Assembly (NCBI RefSeq): GCF_943733665.1
Contig: NZ_OX030782.1
Coordinates: forward strand, 3,520,501-3,584,500
Direction: 5' to 3'
Source of the DNA: Aquimarina sp. Aq107
GTDB lineage: Bacteria; Bacteroidota; Bacteroidia; Flavobacteriales; Flavobacteriaceae
DNA length: 64,000 nt
Shown here: one piece after another, positions 39,749-48,248 of the stretch
Numbering within the stretch: the stretch's first letter is position 1
Layout of the letters: each line of letters opens with the position of its first letter
The notes under the pieces: generated by a model
Database searches by the model: none
The model's input: only the letters and a program-made list of their open reading frames with translations
Told to the model about the DNA's origin: nothing
Translations under genes and position numbers: made by a program

Positions 39749-39847
39749 CTATCTGTGGATAGCATTACTAGATGCCCCCGGTAATTCTTTAAGAAAGTCC
39801 ATGACAATCCTAAAAGTTAATCTGAATTTAGTGTAAAATAGCCCCAT
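39749..39847 (-). CDS. 32-residue peptide, family copy 1
   Basis: A 33-codon ORF (ATG 39847, TAG 39749) in a stretch otherwise without genes. The peptide starts MGLFYTKFRLTFRIVMDF and ends LKELPGASSNAIHR. Two more ORFs of exactly the same length and strand (40119, 40675) encode clearly related peptides; copy 1 and copy 2 share the last eight residues (ASSNAIHR). Shared features are an aromatic, hydrophobic N-terminal half (YxxF...F), a basic-acidic pair before LP(S/G)AS, and a basic C-terminus. There is no signal peptide, double-glycine leader or Cys. The function is unknown. The bidirectional terminator at 39663-39695 lies downstream. Confidence 0.72.
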   Translation of the reverse strand: MGLFYTKFRLTFRIVMDFLKELPGASSNAIHR

Positions 39848-40118
39848 AATATTTCCAATTTATTTAGTTACAAGATAACATCTAAAAGACTTTAAATCAA
39901 CCTTTTTAACAAAAAATGTAAGAACTTTTAGATATAAAGTGAAATTTTACCGATTAAAAACATGTTTTTCAATTATACTAGTAAAATTTATTCCTACTTT
40001 TTGGTGTTACTATTAAATCTATATCAAATTATATTACCATATAGATTTATAGTTTTATAGAATGATTAGCATTCAATTTTAAATAACCTTGTTTCCCCAA
40101 CTATATAATACTAACCGA
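39848..40118. other. Spacer between peptide copies 1 and 2
   Basis: A/T-rich spacer. On the minus strand it should hold the promoter of copy 1 (a TTATCTTG -7-like element about 30 bases upstream of its ATG). Nothing else recognised. Confidence 0.4.
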
Positions 40119-40217
40119 TTATCTATGTATAGCATTACTACTAGCAGATGGTAATTCTCTCAAAAAACTCTTCAATGAATTAAAATCTATTTTGAATATA
40201 GTGTAAAAGTATCTCAT
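40119..40217 (-). CDS. 32-residue peptide, family copy 2
   Basis: A 33-codon ORF (ATG 40217, TAA 40119). The peptide starts MRYFYTIFKIDFNSLKSF and ends LRELPSASSNAIHR. It differs from copy 1 at many positions in the N-terminal half, including at the DNA level, yet keeps length, reading frame and the C-terminal motif, which argues for selection on protein. A perfect -7 element (TATATTTG, 40244-40251) lies 26 bases upstream, so this copy probably has its own transcript. Confidence 0.75.
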   Translation of the reverse strand: MRYFYTIFKIDFNSLKSFLRELPSASSNAIHR

Positions 40218-40243
40218 AATTATTTGATTTTTAATTTGTTATG

Positions 40244-40251
40244 CAAATATA
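40244..40251 (-). promoter_or_regulatory. -7 element TATATTTG of peptide copy 2
   Basis: Perfect TAnnTTTG on the minus strand, 26 bases before ATG 40217; a TTG lies 16 bases further upstream as a possible -33 element. Confidence 0.5.
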
Positions 40252-40612
40252 AATCGCAAACTCAAATCAATAAAAAAAATTAACACCTAGAATTCAATAT
40301 TTTAGACGTACAACTTATTTTACACGACATAACAACAAAAAACCATTTAAAACAACTATTTTAAAAGGAATTAACCTACAACCAAAAGAGTAAAACTAGG
40401 GGCTAATCCCCCTAATGTCGATTAGTTATTTTTATTTCTATCTCATCTTTACGTGGACAGGTTAATATTTTTAATTATTTACACCACCATAAACAACTTA
40501 AAAACAATTAAATAAATAACTATTAAGATTTTGAAGAGAAAACAAATGTAAACACACATATTGAACATTACATTTACATAAAATGTAGTTCATAAAACTT
40601 TTTATAAAAAAC

Positions 40613-40640
40613 AAAAGATTACAAATTGTTGTAATCTTTT
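40613..40640 (-). terminator. Terminator of peptide copy 3
   Basis: Perfect 12-base stem AAAAGATTACAA / TTGTAATCTTTT with a 4-base loop, followed on the minus strand by TTTTGTTTTTT. Confidence 0.75.
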
Positions 40641-40674
40641 ACTTATAAATTAATACGGGATGTTGAACTTAAAA

Positions 40675-40773
40675 TTATCTACGCATTGCATAACGGGAAG
40701 CACTCGGAAGATCTCTCACAAAATCAATAAACATTCTAAAATCAAGCCCAAAAATAGAGTATAAGTTTTTCAT
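40675..40773 (-). CDS. 32-residue peptide, family copy 3
   Basis: A 33-codon ORF (ATG 40773, TAA 40675). The peptide starts MKNLYSIFGLDFRMFIDF and ends VRDLPSASRYAMRR. It keeps Y-S/T-x-F at 5-8, D-F at 11-12, F18, the R/K-E/D-LP-S/G-AS block and A29 with a C-terminal Arg, and is the most divergent copy. It has its own terminator 35 bases downstream and about 295 bases of non-coding sequence upstream, so it is probably a separate transcription unit. Confidence 0.73.
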   Translation of the reverse strand: MKNLYSIFGLDFRMFIDFVRDLPSASRYAMRR

Positions 40774-41068
40774 AAAAATCTGTTTTTAAATTACTTACAT
40801 AAAATTAAAAACATCTTTCTATAAAATCAAAAAAAAAGATAACTATCATTTAACAATTAGTTAAACACTTGTTTATATACGTTAAAAAACGTAAATCAAG
40901 GGAGGCTAAAAAATAAAAAAGAAAGTTTTATCTTACAAAATTACATTTCAATAGAAGGGAAAAATCCTACAAAACTACGGTCTAACCATAATCATTAACA
41001 TACAAAAGAGCACAGACCATCGAAAAACGTCAAAAACCATAAAACACCTATGTTTTTATATGACCTAA

Positions 41069-41698
41069 TTAAGGAATATTCAAGTACTTATGAGTTTGTA
41101 AAGACACCTTCCATTTAGGGTTTTTCATCACATATTCTACAATTAGAGGAATTACCTTGTCCCTAACACTCCATTCCGGCTGTAAATACAATACGCAATC
41201 ATCCGAAACCTGAGAAGCTTGCTCTTCAGCAAAATCAAAATCACTTTTATTATAAACAATACATTTTAATTCATGAGCTTCACTATATATTTCTTTAGTA
41301 GGAAGTTTTACTTTTTTAGGAGAAAGACATATCCAATCCCAATTACCTGTAAGAGGATACGCTCCGGAAGTTTCTATATGGGTTTTAGCACCTTTACTCT
41401 TTAAGCCTTTCGTAAGTTCAGACATATCCCAAGTAAGAGGTTCTCCGCCCGTTACTACAATTACATTGCTATATTTTATAGCATTATCTACAATTACAGC
41501 AGTAGAAGTTGGTGGATGAAGAGCAGCGTTCCAGCTTTCTTTAACGTCGCACCAATGACATCCAACATCACATCCTCCAATTCTAACAAAATAAGCAGCA
41601 GTACCTTTATGATACCCTTCTCCTTGTATGGTATAAAATTCTTCCATAAGAGGAAGCATCTTTCCCTCATTCACCAATGTCTCTGTACTTTCTTGCAT
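41069..41698 (-). CDS. queE: 7-carboxy-7-deazaguanine synthase QueE
   Basis: A 209-residue radical SAM enzyme of the queuosine/7-deazaguanine pathway, converting 6-carboxytetrahydropterin to 7-carboxy-7-deazaguanine. The cluster motif is C43-x3-C47-x2-C50 (GGCDVGCHWCDVKESW), preceded by FYTIQGEGYHKGTAAYFVRI; VVTGGEPLTWD and THIETSGAYPL follow. Length and the CDVKESW form are typical for Bacteroidota. No other queuosine gene is in the window. A perfect -7 element lies 7 bases upstream of the ATG. Confidence 0.95.
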   Translation of the reverse strand: MQESTETLVNEGKMLPLMEEFYTIQGEGYHKGTAAYFVRIGGCDVGCHWCDVKESWNAALHPPTSTAVIVDNAIKYSNVIVVTGGEPLTWDMSELTKGLKSKGAKTHIETSGAYPLTGNWDWICLSPKKVKLPTKEIYSEAHELKCIVYNKSDFDFAEEQASQVSDDCVLYLQPEWSVRDKVIPLIVEYVMKNPKWKVSLQTHKYLNIP

Positions 41699-41705
41699 AA
41701 GGATG

Positions 41706-41713
41706 CAAAGGTA
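41706..41713 (-). promoter_or_regulatory. -7 element TACCTTTG of queE
   Basis: Perfect TAnnTTTG with a 7-base gap to the queE ATG, so the leader would be very short. Confidence 0.5.
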
Positions 41714-41776
41714 GATAATGAATTAGTAATCCTAAAGTAAGTTTAGGAATTCTTTCATCCGTATTAAGTATTTCTT

Positions 41777-42232
41777 TTACTTAGTTCTAGCTGCAACACA
41801 TTCTATCTCAATCTTTGCTCCCACCGCTAATCCTTTGGCAGCAAACGTAGTCCTTGCTGGTTTATTAGGGAAATACGTTTTATAAACCTTATTAAATGCT
41901 GTAAAATCGTTAATATCAGAGAGAATAACTGTACACTTTACTACATCATTCATATTCATATTATGATGTTCTAATACCGCTTTTATATTTTCCAAGGTTT
42001 GTTTAGTTTCGGCTTCTATTCCACCCTCTACCAATTTACGTGTGGTATGATTCATCCCAACTTGTCCAGAAAGGAAATACAAATTACCTACTTGAACAGC
42101 ATCCGAAAATGGGGCATTCGCTTTTTTGGGTTCATGAGTATCATGAAATATAATTTCTGTATTAGAATCATTTTTTTGATTACAACTATAAAAAATTGAA
42201 ATTAAAATCGTGAATAAATATATCTTCTTCAT
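41777..42232 (-). CDS. RidA-family lipoprotein
   Basis: A 151-residue protein with a lipoprotein signal (ISIFYSC, C17) fused to a full RidA/YjgF/UK114 domain (about 35-150: NAPFSDAVQVGNLYFLSGQVG, EAETKQTLENIKAVLEHH, VVKCTVILSDINDFTAFNKVY, FPNKPARTTFAAKGL, KIEIECVAA). The Arg in PARTTFAA and the Glu in IEIECVA, which contact the 2-imino acid in RidA deaminases, are conserved. Canonical RidA is cytoplasmic; the signal places this one in the envelope. Monocistronic. Confidence 0.85.
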   Translation of the reverse strand: MKKIYLFTILISIFYSCNQKNDSNTEIIFHDTHEPKKANAPFSDAVQVGNLYFLSGQVGMNHTTRKLVEGGIEAETKQTLENIKAVLEHHNMNMNDVVKCTVILSDINDFTAFNKVYKTYFPNKPARTTFAAKGLAVGAKIEIECVAARTK

Positions 42233-42386
42233 TGTGATGAATTATGTGTTTCATCGATAAAAATAAACTATAATTTTCTACACTTACTCTTATTGATTTA
42301 AAAATTATAAATTTACCTAAAACAAAATCACAATCATTTCGATAGAATAGACAAGATTGCTATTTTTATCAAAATTTACATTAACT

Positions 42387-43916
42387 ATGAGTAGTAATCA
42401 AGAATTCCTTGACCATATAAATAAAGGATATACTACCAAAGGCGATTTCATCACCTTAGGAGCTGCAATGCATAATGGAGAAACTGTGACAGATGCACAC
42501 GTTAAAATTCCTCTAAAGACATTAAATAGACATGGGTTAATTGCTGGAGCAACAGGAACTGGTAAAACGAAAACATTACAAGTCTTAGCAGAAAACTTGA
42601 GCGAACAAGGAATACCTGTACTTCTTATGGATATCAAAGGAGATCTTAGTGGTTTAGCAGCCGCAAGTCCAGGTCACACTAAAATTGATGAAAGACATGA
42701 AAAAATTGGAATTCCGTTTGAAGCAAAGAATTTTCCTGTAGAAATTCTTTCTTTATCAGAACAAGATGGAGTACGTCTTAAAGCAACAGTAAGCGAATTC
42801 GGGCCAGTACTATTTTCAAGAATTTTAGATGTAACAGAAACACAAGCAGGTATCATTTCAATAATTTTCAAATATTGTGATGACAACAAATTGCCATTAT
42901 TAGATTTAAAAGATTTAAAAAAGGTGTTACAATTTGCGACTCGAGAAGGAAAAGAAGAGCTAGAAAAAGATTATGGAAGAATATCTACTGCATCTACTGG
43001 CTCCATATTACGTAAAATTGTTGCTTTAGAACAACAAGGAGCTGATATCTTTTTTGGAGAAAGATCATTTGATGTACAAGATTTATGTAGAGTAGATGAC
43101 GATGGAAGAGGTTTTATAAATATCTTACGATTAACCGACATACAGGATAGACCAAAACTATTTTCTACATTTATGTTAAGTCTTCTAGCTGAAGTATACA
43201 GTACCTTTCCTGAGCAAGGAGATAGCGGAAGACCAGAGTTGATTATTTTTCTTGATGAAGCTCATTTAATATTTAAGCAAGCTTCTAATGCATTAATGGA
43301 TCAGATCGAAAGTATTGTAAAATTAATAAGATCAAAAGGAGTTGGACTATATTTTGTTACCCAAAACCCTACGGATGTACCAGATGGAGTATTGGGGCAA
43401 CTGGGGCTAAAAGTGCAGCATGCCCTAAGAGCATTTACCGCTAAAGATCGTAAAGCAATTAAACTTACTGCCGAGAATTATCCTATGTCAGAATATTATG
43501 ACACAAAAGAAGTACTAACAGCTTTAGGAATTGGAGAAGCATTGGTATCAGCTCTTGACGAGAAAGGTCGCCCTACTCCTCTTGCTGCAACGATGTTAAG
43601 AGCTCCTATGAGTAGAATGGATATACTATCCAAAAGTGAATTAGATGATTTATTAAAAAAGTCCACGCTTTCTGACAAATACAATGAAGAGATAGATCGA
43701 GAAAGTGCCTATGAAATTCTTAATGAAAAAATAGAAAAAGCTGAAGCTGAAGAAGCCAAAGAAGCTGCAAAAAAAGAAAGAGAGAAACTAAATAAAAGTT
43801 CTTCTCGTTCTAAAAGTAGAAAATCTAGTACTACAGAAAAAGCTGTGATCAAAGTTTTAACCAGTGCTACTTTTATAAGAGGAGCATTAGGTGTACTAAA
43901 TAAATTATTGCGCTAA
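42387..43916 (+). CDS. HerA-like DUF853 ATPase
   Basis: A 509-residue cytoplasmic ATPase of the HerA/FtsK superfamily. Walker A is LIAGATGTGKTKTLQ, followed by VLLMDIKGDLSGLAA; Walker B is ELIIFLDEAHLIF; FVTQNPTDVPDGVLGQLGLKVQHALRAFTAKDRKAIK is the DUF853 signature region. A Lys/Glu/Ser-rich coiled-coil tail (about 430-485) precedes the C-terminus. No nuclease partner (NurA) is adjacent, so a DNA-repair role is not shown. The ATG at 42387 (MSSNQEFLDHI) is preferred to the non-ATG start at 42357. Confidence 0.85.
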   Translation: MSSNQEFLDHINKGYTTKGDFITLGAAMHNGETVTDAHVKIPLKTLNRHGLIAGATGTGKTKTLQVLAENLSEQGIPVLLMDIKGDLSGLAAASPGHTKIDERHEKIGIPFEAKNFPVEILSLSEQDGVRLKATVSEFGPVLFSRILDVTETQAGIISIIFKYCDDNKLPLLDLKDLKKVLQFATREGKEELEKDYGRISTASTGSILRKIVALEQQGADIFFGERSFDVQDLCRVDDDGRGFINILRLTDIQDRPKLFSTFMLSLLAEVYSTFPEQGDSGRPELIIFLDEAHLIFKQASNALMDQIESIVKLIRSKGVGLYFVTQNPTDVPDGVLGQLGLKVQHALRAFTAKDRKAIKLTAENYPMSEYYDTKEVLTALGIGEALVSALDEKGRPTPLAATMLRAPMSRMDILSKSELDDLLKKSTLSDKYNEEIDRESAYEILNEKIEKAEAEEAKEAAKKEREKLNKSSSRSKSRKSSTTEKAVIKVLTSATFIRGALGVLNKLLR

Positions 43917-43969
43917 ACTAAACACAAAATCAATCATTGTTTAACCTTGGGAATAATTAACAACCTATT

Positions 43970-44536
43970 ATGATTAAAAAAATCAGCAGTATTTTACTTG
44001 TTTGTATAAGTTTACTGAGTTGTCAAAATGACAAAAAACAAGATCCATTCGAAATCTCTTATAACAGAATTGGTCATTTAACTAACACAATCAAAGTGAG
44101 TCAATTAGACTCAATATATGCAAATGATTCTATAGTAAAAATGTCAAAAAATGACAATATTATGGATGTTGCAAACACTATTCAAATTTATGAAAAAGGA
44201 GGAGCTAAATTATTATTATTAGAACCCAGAGAAGAAAACAATCCTGAATCCTCTATTGAAAGTATACAAGTAATTGATCCAAGATATAAGACTATATCAG
44301 GACTATCGGCAAATGGTGTTTTCAAAGATATCAAGGATAACTATTCTATCACTAAGATTACTAATACACTTAGTGCGGCCGTTATATTTGTAGATAGTAT
44401 CCAAGCGTCGATAACCATTGATAAGAAAGAACTGTCAAGTGAGTTAAAGTTTAATACTGACAAAAAAATTGAAGCTTCTCAAATTCCTGATTCGGCTACA
44501 ATTAAGCACTTTATTATTAACTGGGAGAATAATTAA
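43970..44536 (+). CDS. Lipoprotein of unknown function
   Basis: A 188-residue protein with a lipoprotein signal (LVCISLLSC, C18). No domain recognised. It is mainly polar, with repeated segments of alternating pattern that suggest a beta-rich periplasmic domain (ESIQVIDPRYKTISGL, DIKDNYSITKITNTLSAAVIFVDS). It lies between the HerA-like gene and a cupin, 19 bases before the latter. Confidence 0.7.
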   Translation: MIKKISSILLVCISLLSCQNDKKQDPFEISYNRIGHLTNTIKVSQLDSIYANDSIVKMSKNDNIMDVANTIQIYEKGGAKLLLLEPREENNPESSIESIQVIDPRYKTISGLSANGVFKDIKDNYSITKITNTLSAAVIFVDSIQASITIDKKELSSELKFNTDKKIEASQIPDSATIKHFIINWENN

Positions 44537-44555
44537 AACCTATTATTGGATATTT

Positions 44556-44924
44556 ATGAGTAAAAAATATCAAATTCAAAAATCACCATTTGTGGTACCA
44601 ACTACAGATGGAAAATTAATTGAAGAACATTTTGGCAAAGCCACTGATGGAAATTCTCAGGTTAGTATAGCGCATATGGTAGCTCCTCCGGGTTGGAGCG
44701 AACCATTTCAAACACCAGAATTTGATGAATACACTTATATTATTCTAGGAAAGAAAAGATTTATTATTGATGACGAAGAAATCATCTTAGAACCTGGGCA
44801 ATCTATTAAGATTGAAAAAAACACCAGAGTGCAATATTCTAATCCTTTCGAATCAGCGTGTGAATATTTAGCGATTTGTCTTCCTGCTTTTTCTATAGAG
44901 TCGGTTCATCGAGAAGAATTATGA
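44556..44924 (+). CDS. Cupin-domain protein
   Basis: A 122-residue single-cupin protein (SIAHMVAPPGWSEPFQTPEFDEYTYIILGKKRFIIDDEEIILEPGQSIKIEKNTRVQYSNPF). The usual metal-binding HxH pair is replaced by P-F-Q-T-P, so metal binding is doubtful. ATG 44556 is chosen over the longer frame from 44469 because the cupin starts there and the longer one overlaps the upstream gene. It overlaps the hydrolase gene by four bases (ATGA). Confidence 0.75.
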   Translation: MSKKYQIQKSPFVVPTTDGKLIEEHFGKATDGNSQVSIAHMVAPPGWSEPFQTPEFDEYTYIILGKKRFIIDDEEIILEPGQSIKIEKNTRVQYSNPFESACEYLAICLPAFSIESVHREEL

Positions 44925-45760
44925 AAGAAACATTAAAAAAGTACATCCCAATTTTTATTGGCAAACGACTTTTATTGCTCTTCTTTTTTAATAAAAAAAA
45001 GGCCTTGCGCAAAGCCTATATCTTATTTAGCACACCGCTTAAAGGAAAGATACTTCCAGATCAAGAATATTTTCTAGAGGAAGCTGAAGATGAAATTATT
45101 TCAGTAAAAGATAGGTTTTTACAGACCTATAGATGGCCCAATATGGGAGAAACTGTTTTGATGGTACACGGATGGGATAGTAATAGTCATAGATGGAAAA
45201 CACTTATCGAAAAACTACATCAACAAAATTATAATGTTATAGCATTTGACGCTCCAGCTCATGGTAACTCTTCTGGCAAGACACTTAGTGTTCCGTTCTA
45301 TGCAGAATGCCTTCAAAAAATGATAGAATTATACCGACCTAATTACGTTATTGGACATTCTGTTGGTGGTATGACAACTGTGTTTCATCAATTTAAATAT
45401 CCAAACCTTGAAATAGAAAAACTAATTGTTCTTGCACCTCCTACAGAATTATCTGTAATTATGGAAGGCTATCAAAAAACGCTCAAATTATCTGATAAAT
45501 TTATGAAAGCCTTAAGTCATTATTTCAAGGAAAAATTTGGTTTTCATTTCGAAGAATTTTCCATAGCTGAATTTGCGAAGGACTTAACTCATCAAGGCTT
45601 ACTCATCCATGACAAATACGATGAAATTGCCCCGTATACGGGAACTGAAAAAATCAGTAAAAACTGGACTAATGCAAAATTCATTACTACAGAAAACTTC
45701 GGCCATTCATTATTCTTTGATGAAGTGGATGATATGATCATTCATTTTTTGAAAGATTAA
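44921..45760 (+). CDS. Alpha/beta-hydrolase
   Basis: A 279-residue alpha/beta-hydrolase-fold enzyme. Oxyanion motif [14 protein letters not shown], nucleophile elbow GHSVGG, acid in [10 protein letters not shown], and catalytic His in [10 protein letters not shown] are all present. Substrate is unknown. The N-terminus is basic and hydrophobic ([18 protein letters not shown]), which may bind membrane. It is translationally coupled to the cupin gene by an ATGA overlap. Confidence 0.82.
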   Translation: MKETLKKYIPIFIGKRLLLLFFFNKKKALRKAYILFSTPLKGKILPDQEYFLEEAEDEIISVKDRFLQTYRWPNMGETVLMVHGWDSNSHRWKTLIEKLHQQNYNVIAFDAPAHGNSSGKTLSVPFYAECLQKMIELYRPNYVIGHSVGGMTTVFHQFKYPNLEIEKLIVLAPPTELSVIMEGYQKTLKLSDKFMKALSHYFKEKFGFHFEEFSIAEFAKDLTHQGLLIHDKYDEIAPYTGTEKISKNWTNAKFITTENFGHSLFFDEVDDMIIHFLKD

Positions 45761-45770
45761 ATTTTATGAG

Positions 45771-45778
45771 CACCTTTG
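45771..45778 (+). promoter_or_regulatory. -7-like element CACCTTTG before rluF
   Basis: Seven of eight positions fit TAnnTTTG; only four bases separate it from GTG 45783, which suggests a nearly leaderless transcript. Confidence 0.45.
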
Positions 45779-45782
45779 CACC

Positions 45783-46652
45783 GTGGAAAATTCTAAGCTT
45801 ACAAGACTCAATAAATTCCTTAGTGAAGTTGGTTACTGTTCTCGTCGTGAAGCAGATAAACTAATTGATCAAGGTCGCGTAACCCTAAATAATAAAATTC
45901 CAGAAATGGGCACCAAAGTGGCTCCTGGAGACGAAGTAAGGGTCGATGGTGAATTGATAAATAAGCCTAAAGAAAAACACGTATACCTTGCTTTTCATAA
46001 ACCTGTTGGAATTGTTTGTACAACTGCACAAAACGAAAAAGACAATATTATTGATTATATCAACTATCCAAAACGTATTTTCCCAATAGGCCGACTAGAC
46101 AAGCCCAGTGAAGGATTAATTCTATTAACCAGTGATGGTGATATCGTAAATAAAATTCTAAGAGCAAGAAACAACCACGAAAAAGAATACATCGTTACGG
46201 TAAATAAGCTAATTAGCCCACAATTCATTAAAAGAATGGGTAATGGAATTCCTATTCTAGATACTATTACTCGTAAATGTGAGGTAGAACAGATAAATAA
46301 ATATGATTTTAGAATAGTTCTTACACAAGGCTTAAATAGACAGATACGAAGAATGTGTGAGTATCTTGGATATGAAGTAACAAAACTAAAGCGAATTCGT
46401 ATTATGAACATTAGTTTAGATACTTCAATAGGCCAATGGCGCTACTTAACAGAAAAAGAACTACAAATTATTAATAAAGATGTAGGAGATTCTAGTAAAA
46501 CTGAAGAAGCATCTGTAGTCGAAGAAAATAAACCAGTAAGAAGACAAAACAACAATAAACATTTCTCTTCCAAAAATAAAGGTGGAGCAAGTAAAGAAAA
46601 ACGAAATGGTGCTGCCTCTAAAAAAAGAAAAAGAAGTGATAGAAAACGTTAA
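45783..46652 (+). CDS. rluF: 23S rRNA pseudouridine synthase, RluF-like (GTG start)
   Basis: A 289-residue pseudouridine synthase. An S4 domain ([31 protein letters not shown], about 6-40) is followed by the RsuA/RluB-type catalytic domain with [19 protein letters not shown] (catalytic Asp) and [20 protein letters not shown]. The closest match by eye is RluF, which modifies the 23S peptidyl-transferase region. A basic low-complexity tail of about 60 residues ([10 protein letters not shown] at the end) is an extension often seen in Bacteroidota. GTG is the only start that keeps the S4 domain; an in-frame stop lies 11 codons upstream. Confidence 0.88.
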   Translation: MENSKLTRLNKFLSEVGYCSRREADKLIDQGRVTLNNKIPEMGTKVAPGDEVRVDGELINKPKEKHVYLAFHKPVGIVCTTAQNEKDNIIDYINYPKRIFPIGRLDKPSEGLILLTSDGDIVNKILRARNNHEKEYIVTVNKLISPQFIKRMGNGIPILDTITRKCEVEQINKYDFRIVLTQGLNRQIRRMCEYLGYEVTKLKRIRIMNISLDTSIGQWRYLTEKELQIINKDVGDSSKTEEASVVEENKPVRRQNNNKHFSSKNKGGASKEKRNGAASKKRKRSDRKR

Positions 46653-46706
46653 AGCATCTATTTTCAAACTCTTAAAATAATCCCTTTCAATCAACGTAAA
46701 TAACTT

Positions 46707-47129
46707 ATGGAATCATTATCTCCCTTTCATCTTGCAATCCCAGTAGATAATTTAGAAGTTGCGCGCGATTTTTACAACAAAACACTTAATTTAAAAGAAG
46801 GACGAAGCAGTGAACACTGGGTAGATTTTAATTTTTTTGGGCATCAACTGGTTATTCATTACAAACCAAAATCAGAATTAAATAATCATCACAATACCGT
46901 AGATGGCAAAGAAGTTCCTGTGCCGCATTTCGGAATAATTTTAGAATGGGATACTTGGCAAAGTTTTGCACAAATGTTATCTGATAAAAAAATAGATTTT
47001 GTTATTGAGCCCTATATTAGGTTTCAGGGAGAGGTAGGAGAACAAGCAACCATGTTTTTTTATGATCCTTGCGGAAATGCACTAGAATTCAAGTCTTTTA
47101 AAGACCCATCTCAGATTTTCGAGAAATAA
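46707..47129 (+). CDS. VOC-family (glyoxalase-like) protein
   Basis: A 140-residue protein of the vicinal oxygen chelate superfamily: [23 protein letters not shown] at the start (metal His8), [11 protein letters not shown] in the middle, and [19 protein letters not shown] near the end (Glu ligand). Reaction is unknown; dioxygenase-like or resistance-type are both possible. Nearest neighbours do not define a pathway. Confidence 0.82.
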   Translation: MESLSPFHLAIPVDNLEVARDFYNKTLNLKEGRSSEHWVDFNFFGHQLVIHYKPKSELNNHHNTVDGKEVPVPHFGIILEWDTWQSFAQMLSDKKIDFVIEPYIRFQGEVGEQATMFFYDPCGNALEFKSFKDPSQIFEK

Positions 47130-47276
47130 CATACACCGAATTTCAAAAGAACCACGTCTTCATTTCAATAAACAATCGTTAAAAACATACTTTTTTTACT
47201 TAAAAAAGTAAAATGTTAAACTTTTACTGCAAATTCTTATTATATTCTGCCCCAATTAGAATACAACAAAAAGAAA

Positions 47277-48218
47277 ATGGATTTTATACAGCCCTTAAAG
47301 TATGGCGTACCTTTATTTCTAGTACTTATTGTAGTAGAATTAACGTATAGCAAAAATCACGAAGAACATAAAAACCTTTATAATTGGAAAGATTTATCCG
47401 CCAGTTTCACAATGGGACTTGGATCAGCATTTTTAGGTCCTTTTCTTAAAACGGTTTTTTCGGTTGTTTTGTTTACTTATATGTACAATGTATTTAATCC
47501 TGAAATTGATGGTGTACGAACCAATATCATGGGTTGGGAATCTTTTAGCTATGCTTGGTATGTATGGCTATTATGTCAATTAGCCGATGATTTTACATAT
47601 TACTGGTTTCACAGACAAAATCATATGATAAGAGCTTTATGGGCTGCTCACATAGTTCATCACTCGTCAGATAACTTTAATCTTGGAACAGCAGTTCGTA
47701 ATGGGTGGTTTACTCTTTTATACAAACCGCTATTTTACATGTGGATGCCGATTGTAGGATTTCCTCCAGAAATGGTAATTGTCTGTTTGGGAATAGAAGC
47801 TTTATGGCAATTCCAACTACACTCTGTTTTCATTCCTAAAATGGGTTTTATAGAAAAAATATTCAACACCCATACAATGCATCAAGTGCATCATGCCAAA
47901 AATGTAGAGTATATGGACAAAAATCATGGAGGGTTTTTAAATATTTTTGACAAGATATTTGGAACTTGGAAAGAACTTGATGACGAAATAGAAGTACAAT
48001 ATGGAGTTACTCACGCGCCTAATTCTTACAATCCATGGGTTATTTTGACGCATGAGTATAAAGATATTTGGAACGACACCAAAAAATCTAAAAATTGGTA
48101 TCATAAGTTTATGTATATTTTTGGCCCTCCTGGATGGAGTCACGATGGAAGTACGTTAACAGTAAAACAAATGCAGAAAGAGTTAGAATTAAAGAAACGT
48201 ATGAGCACAGGATCGTAA
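47277..48218 (+). CDS. Sterol desaturase/fatty-acid hydroxylase superfamily protein
   Basis: A 313-residue membrane di-iron oxygenase. Hydrophobic segments lie at about 8-25, 45-70 and 95-115. The His clusters are FHRQNHMIRALWAAHIVHHSSDN, LHSVFIPK and NTHTMHQVHHAKN, followed by NHGGFLNIFDKIFGTW, which complete the HxxxH / HxxHH / HxxHH set. It should hydroxylate or desaturate a lipid; flavobacterial homologues may act on carotenoids or fatty acids. Monocistronic. Confidence 0.87.
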   Translation: MDFIQPLKYGVPLFLVLIVVELTYSKNHEEHKNLYNWKDLSASFTMGLGSAFLGPFLKTVFSVVLFTYMYNVFNPEIDGVRTNIMGWESFSYAWYVWLLCQLADDFTYYWFHRQNHMIRALWAAHIVHHSSDNFNLGTAVRNGWFTLLYKPLFYMWMPIVGFPPEMVIVCLGIEALWQFQLHSVFIPKMGFIEKIFNTHTMHQVHHAKNVEYMDKNHGGFLNIFDKIFGTWKELDDEIEVQYGVTHAPNSYNPWVILTHEYKDIWNDTKKSKNWYHKFMYIFGPPGWSHDGSTLTVKQMQKELELKKRMSTGS

Positions 48219-48235
48219 TTCTTTTATAACCTTGT

Positions 48236-48243
48236 TATATTTG
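48236..48243 (+). promoter_or_regulatory. -7 element TATATTTG with 5-base gap to ATG (aldehyde dehydrogenase)
   Basis: Perfect TAnnTTTG; TCATT then ATG 48249, implying a leader of 0-3 bases. Confidence 0.55.
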
Positions 48244-48248
48244 TCATT

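Larger units (their letters stand above)
40218..40674. other. Spacer between peptide copies 2 and 3, with palindrome and orphan promoter-like site
   Basis: Contains the copy-2 promoter, an inverted repeat AGGGG-N5-CCCCCT at about 40398-40413, a rightward CATCTTTA -7-like element near 40445-40455 with no ORF downstream, and the copy-3 terminator (40613-40640). No larger ORF. Confidence 0.4.

Noticed and set aside
42387..43916. HerA-like ATPase as part of a defence system (HerA plus nuclease or SIR2/DUF4297)
   Set aside because: No partner effector gene adjoins it; the DUF853 type is a common housekeeping-like orphan in many genomes.
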